Source: a virus. From it: a DNA stretch of 40,138 nt. The stretch lies in IMG/VR virus record IMGVR_UViG_3300005577_000057, positions 1 through 40,138 of that record, one strand, 5' to 3'. The notes under the pieces were generated by a model. It was not told where the DNA came from. It ran no database searches and saw only the letters and a list, made by a program, of their open reading frames with translations. The position numbers and the translations under genes were made by a program. Positions 1 to 9,583 of this stretch are shown piece by piece; within the stretch, counting starts at the first letter, position 1; every line of letters begins with the position of its first letter.

Positions 1-927
1 CGCTGCGCCGCCGAAGACGAGCCGGCTCTCCAGGCCGACCGAGAACGAGCCGCCGACGTCCGACGAGTCAGACCGCACGTCGTACATGAAGGCCACTGGC
101 GAGAAGCCAGCGTTCACCGCTCCGATGCCCGCCGCGCGCGCGCCGGAGAAGCGCCGGCCGCTGTACCAGGTGTTGCCGTCGGCGCCTTCGTTGAAGCCGA
201 TGAGCCCGCTGTTGTCCGCGAAGGAGAGCGCGCCGTTGCCCGCGTCAGTCGAGAAGCGCGCCCCGGGTTCGAGTCGGATGACCGATCCGGCCTTGCCGAA
301 CGTGCCCGGCGACATTTTGTAGGTGCCGGCGGGGAATGATGCCTGCTTGAGGGCGGCGACGGCCAGCGTCACGGCGGCGTTGTTGAGCGTGGCGTTGTTG
401 CCGACAGCGCCGGAGTCGCGCGCGTCGAGGAGGCGCATCGCCAGCGCGATGGCGTCGGTCGCCGTGGTCAGCGCCGGATTGCCCAGGGCGTCGAAGCCCA
501 GCCCGCGCAGCGCGCGCGCCGCGGCGGAGGGCAGGTTCGAGTCGATGACCTCGTCGGCAGGAAAGCGCAGGGCATTGCGACCGAGCACCTCGTTGTCCTG
601 CGAGGCCATCCAGAGGCGGTCGAAATCGCGGTTGACCGTCTTCGCCTGGAAGTCGCCGGCATACTGGTAGTCGGTGGCGCGCCGCAGCATGACCGAGCGG
701 CGCATCGAGACCTTGGCGCCGGCCACCGGTGGCGCGGTGAAGGTCACGGTGCCGCCGCCGACCTGGTCCAGGCCGGTGACGGTGTAGTCGGCGCCGTAGG
801 TCTTGAGCGCGCCGTCGACGCTGACGCGCAGGTCCTCGGTCGCGTAGAGCAGGAAGGCGAAGGTGAAGGCGGTGGTGGTGCCGTTGCCGATGGCGGTGGA
901 AATGGGGTCTTGGATCGGAACGGACAT
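1..927 (-). CDS. Tail fibre protein, N-terminal part (runs off left edge)
   Basis: The gene starts at the ATG at 927, which overlaps the terminase stop as TGATG, and 309 codons are read before the window edge with no stop. The N-terminus (MSVPIQDPISTAIGNGTTTA) and the following 130 residues have the character of the T7 gp17 N-terminal tail-attachment domain, including the region around LWMASQDNEVLGR. This domain anchors the fibre to the tail. The rest is Gly/Ala/Ser-rich, as expected of a trimeric fibre shaft. The gene lies after the terminase genes. The C-terminal half appears to be the open frame entering from the right edge (39351-40138). Counting the terminal CG once gives a fibre of about 570 residues. 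The family call is by eye and fairly secure; receptor specificity is unknown. Confidence 0.8.
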   Translation of the reverse strand, partial: MSVPIQDPISTAIGNGTTTAFTFAFLLYATEDLRVSVDGALKTYGADYTVTGLDQVGGGTVTFTAPPVAGAKVSMRRSVMLRRATDYQYAGDFQAKTVNRDFDRLWMASQDNEVLGRNALRFPADEVIDSNLPSAAARALRGLGFDALGNPALTTATDAIALAMRLLDARDSGAVGNNATLNNAAVTLAVAALKQASFPAGTYKMSPGTFGKAGSVIRLEPGARFSTDAGNGALSFADNSGLIGFNEGADGNTWYSGRRFSGARAAGIGAVNAGFSPVAFMYDVRSDSSDVGGSFSVGLESRLVFGGAA

Positions 928-2522
928 CAGCTCTCCAGCGTGACTTCATGGATGCCGGAATCCGGCCGCCACATTGCACCGCTGGGGAGTGTCTGAATCC
1001 CGTCTGCCTGCACCTGGCCGTTGCCGATGCGCACTGGCGTCGCTCGAATGGCGCGCGCGCCCGAGTCGAGGTAGTCGTCCGGCTGCTCCTTCACCGCCGG
1101 GTTCCAGTCCTTCATCTGGTCCCACATCGGGCCGTCGAGCACGTCCACGTGCGCCCACAGCAGGCCGATCGACATGGGCGCCTCGAAGGCGTCGAGGATG
1201 TCCTTGTTCTTGTTCGTCGAGGCGTGGTCCTCCACCACCCCGCAGACGATGCCGCGCAGGTGCTTGCGCAGGATCGGCGGCACGAACCCGCCCGGGCCGT
1301 TGGTCTCGACCGTGACGCTCGGGATGTGGTACTCGAGCACCAGCTTGCGCACGGCCTTGCACTGCTCGTCGATGTCACCGGTCACGCCGACGGCGAACTG
1401 CCAGTAGAGCCGGCCAGCGGCGTCCGTGAGCACCAGCGAGATGGCCGAGGCGTCGCTCGTGACCTTGCCGAGCGAGCAGTCCCACCGGCATTTCGCGCCG
1501 ACGATGCGCACATTGCCCAGCATCAGCACCGCCTCGCGGTTGGCCGTCGTGAGCACCGGCTTCATGTCGTAGGGGATGATCTTCTCGGGGTCGAGGCGGA
1601 CCTCGCCGATCGGCTTGCTGTGCAGCTGGTACTGACTCGACCACTCGTTGTGCGTGCGGGTCTCTCGGCGGCGCTTTTCCAGCTCCGCGCGATTGAAGCG
1701 CTCCGGCCAAGCACAGCCGGCGTAGCAGTCGATGAAGCCCTCGGGAATCCCGGCGAACGTCACGCGCCCGGCGGCGACCTGGTAGTCAACCTCCGGCACC
1801 AAGAGGCGGGCGCCTTTGCCGATGCCGATGAAGATGTACTCGGGATCGAAGCCCACCTCGACCATCCGGCCCGGCTTCTCGACGAAGTGCTCGCGCTCGA
1901 ACATGCGGATGGTCAGGCAGTCCGCGCCGAGGCGCTCCTGCTCGTCATACAGGCTGTCATGGGTGTGGGGGGTTCCCACATATAGCTTCCGGCCGCCGGG
2001 AACCAGAATGTGCGTCTGCTCACCCAGGCGGTAGCGCAGTTTCTCGCGGGCTTCGGGGTTGCCGATGTTGCGCGGCACCTCGACGTCATCGTTTTGGCAC
2101 TCGTCCGCGCGGGCCGACGTCACGTTGGACATGATGCCGCGCGCGTACATGCTGGCGTTTCGCGCGTCGTCGGCGCCATTCACCCACCACTGCTCCACCG
2201 GCCCAGGCTTGTCGGGCAACATGCCCTGTGTCAACGGGTGCTTGCGCAAGATGTTCTGCACGTTGCGACTCGACTTGTACGCCGTCGGGTCCGCCTCCGA
2301 CTGCAGCAGAATGCGGTACGTCGGATCGTCGTAGTAGCGCCAGGCGTTGTAGAGGTCGAGCAGCGAGGATTTGCCGAAACCTCGGAAGCACCGAAGCACG
2401 GCCAGCAATCCGCGATGCTGCAGCCAGTGAACGGCGCGCCAATGGACATCCGGCACGTCCCACTGACGCACCACCGCCCACATGGCAAAGAACGTGGGGA
2501 AGTCGACTTTAGCGGTTGCCAA
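927..2522 (-). CDS. Terminase large subunit (T7 gp19-like)
   Basis: This is the packaging motor ATPase and nuclease, 531 aa, that drives DNA into the prohead through the connector. The Walker A-like motif FRGFGKSS lies at residues 46-53, close to the FRGIGKS of T7 gp19. A Walker B-like DDVEVP lies at 145-150 but is preceded by ECQN rather than the usual hydrophobic residues, which is slightly odd. A KLYVGTPHTHDSLY segment matches the T7 region VIYLGTPQTEMTLY. The nuclease half carries WDCS, VETNGPGG and DDYLDS, in the order of the T7 RNase H-like motifs (VIDPS, VVYESN, DDRLDA). It overlaps the small terminase gene by 14 bp and touches the tail-fibre start. The 34-bp element copy A lies inside its 3' end. 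Confidence 0.93.
   Translation of the reverse strand: MATAKVDFPTFFAMWAVVRQWDVPDVHWRAVHWLQHRGLLAVLRCFRGFGKSSLLDLYNAWRYYDDPTYRILLQSEADPTAYKSSRNVQNILRKHPLTQGMLPDKPGPVEQWWVNGADDARNASMYARGIMSNVTSARADECQNDDVEVPRNIGNPEAREKLRYRLGEQTHILVPGGRKLYVGTPHTHDSLYDEQERLGADCLTIRMFEREHFVEKPGRMVEVGFDPEYIFIGIGKGARLLVPEVDYQVAAGRVTFAGIPEGFIDCYAGCAWPERFNRAELEKRRRETRTHNEWSSQYQLHSKPIGEVRLDPEKIIPYDMKPVLTTANREAVLMLGNVRIVGAKCRWDCSLGKVTSDASAISLVLTDAAGRLYWQFAVGVTGDIDEQCKAVRKLVLEYHIPSVTVETNGPGGFVPPILRKHLRGIVCGVVEDHASTNKNKDILDAFEAPMSIGLLWAHVDVLDGPMWDQMKDWNPAVKEQPDDYLDSGARAIRATPVRIGNGQVQADGIQTLPSGAMWRPDSGIHEVTLES
972..1005 (-). repeat. 34-bp late element, copy A (inside terL 3' end)
   Basis: On the minus strand this begins AGACGGGATTCAGACAC, followed by TCCCC and a diverged tail. 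It shares the first 17 bases exactly with copy C at 21201-21234, and all but one of them with copy B at 15061-15094. It ends 44 bp before the tail-fibre ATG. It is embedded in coding sequence (terminase residues about 506-517), so the conservation is not explained by the protein. It may be a late promoter-like or RNA-level control site. Confidence 0.6.
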
Positions 2523-2856
2523 CGGGTTTCCCCATGACCCGCTTCATGGCGTCAGCGGCCCGTTTTTGCGCCTCAAGGATCTGACGGTCCAAATCGCTTT
2601 CACGCTCGGCCTGGGTGTCCTCGTCCTTCGAGTCGTTCTTCTTTCCGCCCGACGTGATGTCGAGCACGTAGCGCAGCACGCCGCCGGTCGCCATAGCGTT
2701 GGCCTTGTCCCACTTCCTGTTGCCCCGCTCCTCGCGCTCCATGTCCACGGGAAGCTTTCCGGCGCCGCTCCAGTTGGAGGGGTCACCCTCCATCAGGAAC
2801 ACATCGGCCAGCTTCTCAGCGAGCTCGTTCAGCATCGTGATTTGATCGGGTCTCAT
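2509..2856 (-). CDS. Probable terminase small subunit
   Basis: A charged, mostly helical protein of 115 aa starting MRPDQITMLNELAEKLADVF. The start at 2856 overlaps the stop of the upstream gene as ATGA, and the gene ends 14 bp inside the terminase large subunit gene. Small size, high charge, and position immediately before the gp19-like gene match T7 gp18 (DNA maturase A), which recognises the DNA and hands it to the large subunit. I see no diagnostic helix-turn-helix, so the assignment rests on position and composition. Confidence 0.6.
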   Translation of the reverse strand: MRPDQITMLNELAEKLADVFLMEGDPSNWSGAGKLPVDMEREERGNRKWDKANAMATGGVLRYVLDITSGGKKNDSKDEDTQAERESDLDRQILEAQKRAADAMKRVMGKPVGNR

Positions 2857-5369
2857 TCGCCCACCGCCTTCGCCATGTCGGGGGCGCGATCGGGGCCGCC
2901 CGTTCCCGGCTTCCACCAGTAGTCCTGGCCGAAGTCTTTCTTCGCGCGCTGGCGCATCTTCGAGAGGTAGCCGGGCGACAGGTTTTCCTGCAGCGCGTGC
3001 AGGCCGGCATGGTCGATCGCGGCACGGCCGTACCAGATGCCGACCAGCGGCATGTGGCCCTTCGCGATCGTCAGCGACTGGGCGGCCATGTGCGTGTCCT
3101 TGCCCTGGGCGGCGCGGTAGGCGTTCTCGACGCCTGTGCCGACCACCTTGATCGCCGAGCCCACCGTCGGGCCCAGCAGCGTGCCGGCCGTGGCGCCCGC
3201 GAAACCGCCGGGCGTGTCACTCGGGTCGTTGAGCAGCATGTCTCCCACGATTGAGAGGCCGCCGCCCTGAGCGACCGATTTCCACCAGAACTTGTTCGCA
3301 TGGTCGCCGGTCATGTCGATCGGATCCTTGCCGGCGATCACCTGCTTGGCCTGCAGCGCGATCGCGCCGAGGATGGTGGTACTGGCCAGCATGGCGCCGG
3401 CGTACATCACGCGGTTGGCCAGGGCCGGCGCGCTGCCGTCGCCCACCTTGGGCGCGTCCATCATCCGGCGCCAGTGCCGCGACACCATGGCGACGGGGAA
3501 GCTCTTGAACTGCATCACCGAGCGCGCCAGCTCGCCGCGCACCGTGCCGCGCTGCAGAGCGCCGCCGGAGGCGATGGCCTTGGTCGCGAGGTCGGGGTTG
3601 AGCACGGCGAACTCGCTTTCGTCCTGGATGAGGCCGAGCACCTTGGCGACCACCTCGTTCGCGCGCGGGTCGCCGCCGGCGCGGATCGCCTCGGGCGTCA
3701 GGTGGGACTTGCCCGAGAACTCGGTGAGCTCGGCCTTCTGGATGACCTGCCAGTCCGCCTCGGTCAGGCCCTTGCGTTCCATGTGGGTGCGGTCCCATTC
3801 GCTGAGCGCGCTCCACTCGGTCTTCGACAGCCGGGCCATGCCCTGCATCATCGTGAGAGAGAAGGCGCGCCGCAGGGTGTCGGTCCAGGCGTTCATGAAC
3901 GACAGCTTCATGGTGCTGTTCGCCAGGCGGCCCGACCAGTTCTGCCGGAGGTTGTCGCCCGTCCACCGGTTCATGTCGCCCATCATCGATTCCGCGATGA
4001 TCCCGTGCGTCGTAAGGAAGTCGCGCGCGTCGGCGGACGTGGCGGTCTTGCCGATGTTCTTGACGGCGTCCCAGTACGGCAGCCGGTTGAAGCCGGTCGT
4101 CACCATGAAGGTGCCCATGTCGGTGATCGACGAGATGACCGCGCCGCCGAGCTTGCCGAACGTCTGAATGTTGCGCAGGTCCGTGCCGATCTGGGCGAGG
4201 CGCGCGGACTGCGGCGCGCCGGCGGTGCCGCTCATCTGGTCCCAGTAGGCCTCAGGCTTCAGGCCCATTGAGCGCCGGATGCCGCCGTCGGCGCGGTCGG
4301 CCAGGTCGTTCTGCAGGCGGAACTGCGCATTCGGGTTCGGGCCGTAGCGCTCGACCAGGCCGATGTCGCGCGCCATCTTGCCGACGTGGCCGAGCACCGC
4401 GTCGTACATGCTGCCCGTGCCGAACTCCTGCATGTATGCCATGTAGCTGTCGGCGTCCTTGAAGTGGATCTGACGGTGCTCACTGCCGCTGTTGGCCTTC
4501 GCGCCGCTGCTCATGAAAGTGCCGGGCTCGGTCTTGTTCTTCCCCTCGGTGGCGATGGTCTCCCAGACGCGGCCGAGCATCTGCTGCAGCTCGGCGTCCC
4601 CCATGCGCCGGCCATCCTCCAGCACGTACTGCGAGCGGTCGAGCAGCGGCGTGATCTTGGCGACCCAATCCGCGCGCCCGGCGACCGGGTCGCTGCCGCG
4701 CACCTTGGCGGCGTCGTGCGGCTGCGGCAGGTAGCCGTACTCGAGCCGGCCCACGTCACCGCCGGCGGAGTTGAAGCGCTGGCGCTGGCTCTCGATCACG
4801 TCGAGGTACGCGCGCGCGCCGGTGGTGGCCACCTTGTTGCCGGAGCTGCCGTCGGCGTTGCGGAAGATCTCGGTCGCGAGGTCGCGGGTCATGACCGGGT
4901 TGTCGGCGTCGAACAGGAACATCAGCGCGCGGCGGCCGGCGCCAGCGCCCTCCCCCGACTGCACGGCGTCGACCAAGTTGGCCAGGCGGCTGATGGCCTC
5001 CTGCTTGATGCCGCTGATGTAGTCGCCGGTGAGCTCGATGTCGTGCACGAGCGCCTCGCTGCGGCCGCTCTCGAACTGGGCCATCGCGTCCTGGATCCGC
5101 GCCTCGGTCGCGGCGGTCTTCAGGATCTGGCGCTGGGTGTTCTCGACCTTGCGCGCGGCCTCCGCCTGGATGTCGGCCATGGCCTGCTCGGACGCGGCGG
5201 TGATGCGCTGGTCGCGGCTGAGCGTCTGCCACTCTGGATCCGTGCGAGCGAGCTGGCGCAGCGTCGAGGTCATGCGGTCGTCGATCGTCTTGATCTGGCC
5301 GGCGGTGAGGGCCTTGCGGCCGAGGGCCTTGGCAGCGGCCTGGACGGCCTGAGCGCACTGGGGTTGCAT
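2853..5369 (-). CDS. Large internal virion (ejection) protein, 838 aa
   Basis: An 838-aa protein whose first 150 residues are strongly helical and rich in Gln, Ala and Glu. A middle region runs through GYLPQPHDAAKVRGSDPV, and a hydrophobic stretch near residues 670-690 (MYAGAMLASTTILGAIALQAK) could insert into a membrane. It starts at 5369 in a TGATG overlap with the lytic transglycosylase gene and is followed by the terminase genes. In T7 this position belongs to the C-terminal bulk of gp16, the largest ejection protein. I infer that it is ejected into the cell with the genome and lines the trans-envelope channel. No catalytic motif was recognised. Confidence 0.7.
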   Translation of the reverse strand: MQPQCAQAVQAAAKALGRKALTAGQIKTIDDRMTSTLRQLARTDPEWQTLSRDQRITAASEQAMADIQAEAARKVENTQRQILKTAATEARIQDAMAQFESGRSEALVHDIELTGDYISGIKQEAISRLANLVDAVQSGEGAGAGRRALMFLFDADNPVMTRDLATEIFRNADGSSGNKVATTGARAYLDVIESQRQRFNSAGGDVGRLEYGYLPQPHDAAKVRGSDPVAGRADWVAKITPLLDRSQYVLEDGRRMGDAELQQMLGRVWETIATEGKNKTEPGTFMSSGAKANSGSEHRQIHFKDADSYMAYMQEFGTGSMYDAVLGHVGKMARDIGLVERYGPNPNAQFRLQNDLADRADGGIRRSMGLKPEAYWDQMSGTAGAPQSARLAQIGTDLRNIQTFGKLGGAVISSITDMGTFMVTTGFNRLPYWDAVKNIGKTATSADARDFLTTHGIIAESMMGDMNRWTGDNLRQNWSGRLANSTMKLSFMNAWTDTLRRAFSLTMMQGMARLSKTEWSALSEWDRTHMERKGLTEADWQVIQKAELTEFSGKSHLTPEAIRAGGDPRANEVVAKVLGLIQDESEFAVLNPDLATKAIASGGALQRGTVRGELARSVMQFKSFPVAMVSRHWRRMMDAPKVGDGSAPALANRVMYAGAMLASTTILGAIALQAKQVIAGKDPIDMTGDHANKFWWKSVAQGGGLSIVGDMLLNDPSDTPGGFAGATAGTLLGPTVGSAIKVVGTGVENAYRAAQGKDTHMAAQSLTIAKGHMPLVGIWYGRAAIDHAGLHALQENLSPGYLSKMRQRAKKDFGQDYWWKPGTGGPDRAPDMAKAVGE

Positions 5370-7576
5370 CAGTTGTTCCTCAAGAAGCAGTTGGCGGCCA
5401 CCTGGACGAGCGATGCGTCCTGCACCTGTTCGTCGGCCTCGCGCTTGACCTGCTCCATCAGGTCGGCGACCGACATGGGCTTGTCCATGCCTTCGAGCTG
5501 CACCTGCATGGCGGGGTCGATCTCGGCCATCTGCGCATCCATCGCGGCGGCTTCGGGCGAGGCAGCGGCGGAGGTCTTGCCGGCCGGCGGCGCTAATATG
5601 GAATCGGTGCCGGCCGCTGCCGGCGGCGGGCGGCTCTCGCCGGCGGCGGCCAGCATCTCAGACCCGGTGGCGCGGCGCGGCTCGGCGGCGCGGGCCGGCG
5701 CAGCGAGCGGGCGCGGGCGCGGCGCGCGCGGCTGGAAGGCCTCGGCCAGCGCCATCGCCAGTCGGCGTGGGGAACTGGCCGGCGCGTCGAGGGTGCCGCG
5801 CTCGGCGCGCATGGTCTCGATCTGGCGGTCGAGCGCCGCCACCGCATCGCCGGCCTGCTGCGCGCGGGCGTTCTGCTCGACCTGGCTGGTCAGGCGCTTG
5901 ATCTGCGCGTCGTGCGCGGTGACCTGGGTGTTGATCTCCTTCTGCGCGGCGGCCGTGGCCTGCTTGTAGCTCAGACGGTCCGAGGCCTGCAGCTCCTTGG
6001 CGCGCGCCTTCACCGTGGCCGGCGAGTTGTCGGGGCGGGCGGACTCGAGCGCGGCCAGGTCGGCGCGCAGCTGGCGCACGGCGCCCGGGTCGGCGCGGTT
6101 GCCGGCGTCGCCCAGCAGCGCGGCGCGCGCGGTCTCGGCAGTGGCGATCTGGTCATCCAGCAGGCGGCCGGTGCGCACGTCGTCCAGGCGCAGGATGTCG
6201 GTGACGTTCACCGGCTCGCCGCGCGCCAGCTGCTCGTGCGCGGTCTCGAGCGCGTCCTGGTGCCGGGTCATGCCGGCGAGGTCGTTGTCGGGCGTGAGGC
6301 GCAGGCTGTCGAGGTGGTCGGCGGTCTGGCGCACGCGCGCCGCGGCGACGGCCTCCGGGTCGCGCGCGATGGTGGCGCGGGCCGCTTCGCCAGTGCGCCC
6401 CTCGCCGAGCCGCTTCATGCCCTTCGCGACATAGGCCTGCGTCTCGGCGGGCATGTTAGCCAGCCAGTCGCCGCCCTTCGCGAGCGCCTTGTCCAGCGCG
6501 CCCGGGCCGGCGTTGTAGGCGGCCATGGCCTTGTCCTCGCTGCCGTAGCGTTTCAGCATGGCGTCGAGGTAGTCACTGCCCACGCGCGCGCGCTCGGCGA
6601 GGCTGTTGTCGGCCGCCGGCCGGACGCCGAAGCCCGGGTCGAGGTTCGTGCCGTCCATGACCTGCATTTCGCCCTTGGCGCCCTTGGGCGATGTGAGCAC
6701 GCTGCCGTCCTTGGCGAAGCGCTGGCCGTTGCTCTCGATGCCGAGCACGACATCCTTGAGGGTGACCGGCGCCTTCGCGCGCGCCCGCAGCGCCACGCCA
6801 CCGAATGCCGCCGGCACGACTGTCGACAGGGCCAGGCCCACCGGGTCGAGCGGGTCGTACTGGCTGGCGATCTTGTCGTAGCCGGCTTGCTGCAGGATGG
6901 CGCGCTCGGCGACGTTCTGGCCGATGAACATGCCCGGCCCGCCGGCGGCGACCAGCGCGGCGGTGCTCTTGATCCCCGTGCCCACCACTGGCAGCGCGAT
7001 CGATGCACCGGCGGCGAGGCCAGCCACGGCGCCCGCTGCGGTGCGCGTGCCCTTGTCGACTCCCTCCTGCTTGAGCTTGTCGGCCTCGGCCATGCCCACG
7101 TCGGCGGCCAGCAGCGGCGCGGCGAGCGGGCCGGCAGCGGCCGCATAGGTGACGGCCTGCGTTGCGAACTCGGACACGCCCGCCACGATCTGTGCGGCCG
7201 CATGGGTCTGCGTCGGATCGGGCATCACGTCCTTGGCTCGCTGGCGCAGCTCGTCGCCCACCGGGTTGCTGAACTCGGGCCCGCCGTTGATCCACTTCGA
7301 GCGCGCCTGCTCCTGCTGCTTGCGCTCCTCCGGGGTGGCGGTGGCGAACATGCCGCCGGCGTTGAACCCGCCAGAGCCGGCCACGTCGCCGAACGCGCCG
7401 AGGATGTCGGCCGCGAAGGCGGCGGTCTTCGTCGAGCCGCTGGCCACGCCCTGGAAGGGAGCTTTCACCAGCTGGCCGACGCCAAACTTCACCTCGGGCG
7501 CCTTGAACGGCGCGGGCCGCTGCACCTGGTCGTCGAGGGCCTGGTCGGTGCCGGCCTGGAACAGGCTGTCGATCAT
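5369..7576 (-). CDS. Internal virion protein with lytic transglycosylase (SLT) domain
   Basis: 735 aa from the ATG at 7576, chosen because it overlaps the upstream stop as ATGA. Residues about 275-365 form a goose-type/SLT lysozyme domain: GIESNG with the likely catalytic Glu281, a GEMQVMDG segment, and the AYNAGPG motif at 353-359. The domain cuts peptidoglycan during DNA entry, like the N-terminal domain of T7 gp16. Upstream are hydrophobic Ala/Gly-rich segments (about 130-220); downstream is a long coiled-coil-rich region. T7 gp16 is one chain of about 1,300 residues, whereas here the SLT part and the following 838-aa protein are separate, overlapping genes. Confidence 0.88.
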   Translation of the reverse strand: MIDSLFQAGTDQALDDQVQRPAPFKAPEVKFGVGQLVKAPFQGVASGSTKTAAFAADILGAFGDVAGSGGFNAGGMFATATPEERKQQEQARSKWINGGPEFSNPVGDELRQRAKDVMPDPTQTHAAAQIVAGVSEFATQAVTYAAAAGPLAAPLLAADVGMAEADKLKQEGVDKGTRTAAGAVAGLAAGASIALPVVGTGIKSTAALVAAGGPGMFIGQNVAERAILQQAGYDKIASQYDPLDPVGLALSTVVPAAFGGVALRARAKAPVTLKDVVLGIESNGQRFAKDGSVLTSPKGAKGEMQVMDGTNLDPGFGVRPAADNSLAERARVGSDYLDAMLKRYGSEDKAMAAYNAGPGALDKALAKGGDWLANMPAETQAYVAKGMKRLGEGRTGEAARATIARDPEAVAAARVRQTADHLDSLRLTPDNDLAGMTRHQDALETAHEQLARGEPVNVTDILRLDDVRTGRLLDDQIATAETARAALLGDAGNRADPGAVRQLRADLAALESARPDNSPATVKARAKELQASDRLSYKQATAAAQKEINTQVTAHDAQIKRLTSQVEQNARAQQAGDAVAALDRQIETMRAERGTLDAPASSPRRLAMALAEAFQPRAPRPRPLAAPARAAEPRRATGSEMLAAAGESRPPPAAAGTDSILAPPAGKTSAAASPEAAAMDAQMAEIDPAMQVQLEGMDKPMSVADLMEQVKREADEQVQDASLVQVAANCFLRNN

Positions 7577-9582
7577 GGGCTGACCTTGATGGTGATGCGC
7601 TGGCCGCGCTCGTTGGTCACCAGCTGGTTGCCGGCGCGCACGTTGTAGAGGCCCTGGCCGGCGTGCACGAGGCGCGCATCCGGCAGGGACTTGGTGAAGT
7701 CGGCCACCGGCACGCGCGTCGGGCCCACCATGACCACGCCGCCGGGCGTCTGCGGCGCCAGCACGTCGGGGGTGATGGCTGCAATGCGCTTGTCGAAGTC
7801 GGCCTCCTTCATGCCGTAGGGCATGGGCACGCGTCCGCCGTTGCGCTCGACGATCCCGCCGCCGGTGGCCAGGCGCACCGCGCGCGCCACGTCGCCGTCG
7901 GTGGCCGCAGCGATCTTGAAGGCTGCGTCGACGATGGTGGTCTCGACTTCCGCGTTCGAGTAGGCACCGCGCACCTGCTTGGCGATCTCGGCTCGCCAGC
8001 CGGTCTCGACCATGCCGTCGGCCTTGACCACCTTGTCGCGCAGCTTCTGGTCGCCTTCGAGGACGAGCTCGGCGGTGTAGCGCCCCTGGGTGGTCTGCGA
8101 GCCGGCGAAGGCCATGGCGATGCCGAGCGTGCCGTCCTTGTCGCCGATCTGCTTGCCGAGCGCAGCGACCCGGTCGGCGTCGCCGAGCAGTGCGCCGGTC
8201 TGGCCCAGCAGGGAGGCGGCCTGGTCGGGCTTCAGCGAGCGCAGCATCTTGGTCAGCTGCTCGGCCTCGGGTGGCTGCAGCGGGCTGACCTTCTTGCCGG
8301 CCCACGTCTCGACATCGCCGATCTCGCCCATGCGCTGCTGGAAGACCTTGAGCGCCTCCTGCGGGTTCGCGATGTTCAGCAGCGGCGCGGTCTTGACGAT
8401 GCCCACGCTCTGCGCCGCGCTCCAGGCTTCGCCGGCGTCGACCTTGTTGCGCAGGCTGGCGTCGATCTGTTCGGCGCGCTCGAGCTGCTTCTGCCCGAGC
8501 GGGTCGATCCCCTGCTTCGGGTCCGCGCGCTGGCCGCGCAGTCCTTCAAGCATCGACGTGCGGACGTTGGGCGGCATCGACGCGAAGCCGGCCACCTGCT
8601 TCTGCGACTCCAGCAACTGCTTCACCTCGCCCTGCAGCTCGGGGATGCCGGCCGACTGCTCGACCATGGTGGCGATGTATTCGGGCGCCAGGAAGCCGCC
8701 GCCCAGGGCGATGTCCTTGCCCTTGTTGATCGTGTCGGTCGCAGTGTTGAAGCGCTTCGTCTGCTCGCGCTCGGCCTTGTCGGCGTCGCGCGCGGCGCGC
8801 GCCTCGATGCTCTGCTTCCAGCCGAAGATGGTCTGGTCGAGCTGGTTGCGCTTCGCCGGATCGAGCGTGTCGCCTTCCGGCCCGGCGAGCCGCGCCTGTA
8901 CCTGGTCGAGCGCCTCGGTGGTGCCGGTCTGCATCGCGCCCTGCGCCTGGCGGCGGAAGTCGTTGTAGTAGGCGGCCTCGACGAACTTCTGCTTGCGCGC
9001 GGCCTTCTGGTCGGGCGGCAGCGGCGAGCCGTCGATGAGCATCGACTGTTGCTTGATGGCGCCGGGCAGGTCGCGCGCGGCCAGGCGCTGCAGGCCCTCC
9101 TCGGTCGCGTTCACGCCAGCGATGGCGTCCTGGTTGTCGCGCACGCGGAAGACGTCGTTCAGGCCGTTGGTCAGCTTGCCCTCGATGCCCTTGGCCTGCG
9201 CGCTCAGCAGCGGCGCACGGTCGGCGGGGACGGCGGCGATGTTGTCGCCGACCACCTTGGCGCTGGAGGTCTGCCAACGCTTTGTCGCCTCCTCGCGGTT
9301 CATCTTGCCCGACAGCACGTCGGCCTTGATGGCGTCGTGCTCGTCGGCCAGGCCGTTCTGAATGTTCACGCTGGCGAGCGTGGTCTGCGCCTGCGCCGCG
9401 CGCTCGGCGGCGAGGCGGTTCTCGTGCTGCTGCTCGGCCAGCATGTTGCCGCCGATGGCCATGGCCTGGCCACCGACACGCGCGAGGGCATCGCCCACCT
9501 GCATGTCGGGCTGAGCGACGGGGGTGACGTCCTGCCCCTGGGGGGTGCGGAAGCCGAAGTTGCCGAGTGGGATCTTGGCCAT
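7573..9582 (-). CDS. Internal virion protein (T7 gp15-like position)
   Basis: 669 aa starting MAKIPLGNFGFRTPQGQDV at the ATG at 9582, one base after the stop of the previous gene. The ORF remains open further upstream, but that part reads in another frame of the gp14-like gene. Long helical, Gln/Ala/Glu-rich stretches dominate (for example residues 40-160), as in T7 gp15, which with gp14 and gp16 forms the core stack inside the head and is ejected with DNA. No enzyme motif is visible. It lies between the gp14-like protein and the transglycosylase, exactly the T7 order. The call rests mainly on order, size and composition. Confidence 0.75.
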   Translation of the reverse strand: MAKIPLGNFGFRTPQGQDVTPVAQPDMQVGDALARVGGQAMAIGGNMLAEQQHENRLAAERAAQAQTTLASVNIQNGLADEHDAIKADVLSGKMNREEATKRWQTSSAKVVGDNIAAVPADRAPLLSAQAKGIEGKLTNGLNDVFRVRDNQDAIAGVNATEEGLQRLAARDLPGAIKQQSMLIDGSPLPPDQKAARKQKFVEAAYYNDFRRQAQGAMQTGTTEALDQVQARLAGPEGDTLDPAKRNQLDQTIFGWKQSIEARAARDADKAEREQTKRFNTATDTINKGKDIALGGGFLAPEYIATMVEQSAGIPELQGEVKQLLESQKQVAGFASMPPNVRTSMLEGLRGQRADPKQGIDPLGQKQLERAEQIDASLRNKVDAGEAWSAAQSVGIVKTAPLLNIANPQEALKVFQQRMGEIGDVETWAGKKVSPLQPPEAEQLTKMLRSLKPDQAASLLGQTGALLGDADRVAALGKQIGDKDGTLGIAMAFAGSQTTQGRYTAELVLEGDQKLRDKVVKADGMVETGWRAEIAKQVRGAYSNAEVETTIVDAAFKIAAATDGDVARAVRLATGGGIVERNGGRVPMPYGMKEADFDKRIAAITPDVLAPQTPGGVVMVGPTRVPVADFTKSLPDARLVHAGQGLYNVRAGNQLVTNERGQRITIKVSP

Positions 9583-9583
9583 C

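Noticed and set aside
948-1985. 345-aa plus-strand open frame over the terminase gene
   Set aside because: Composition (runs of Arg, Ala, Val, His) and full overlap with the well-supported terminase frame mark it as a high-GC shadow.
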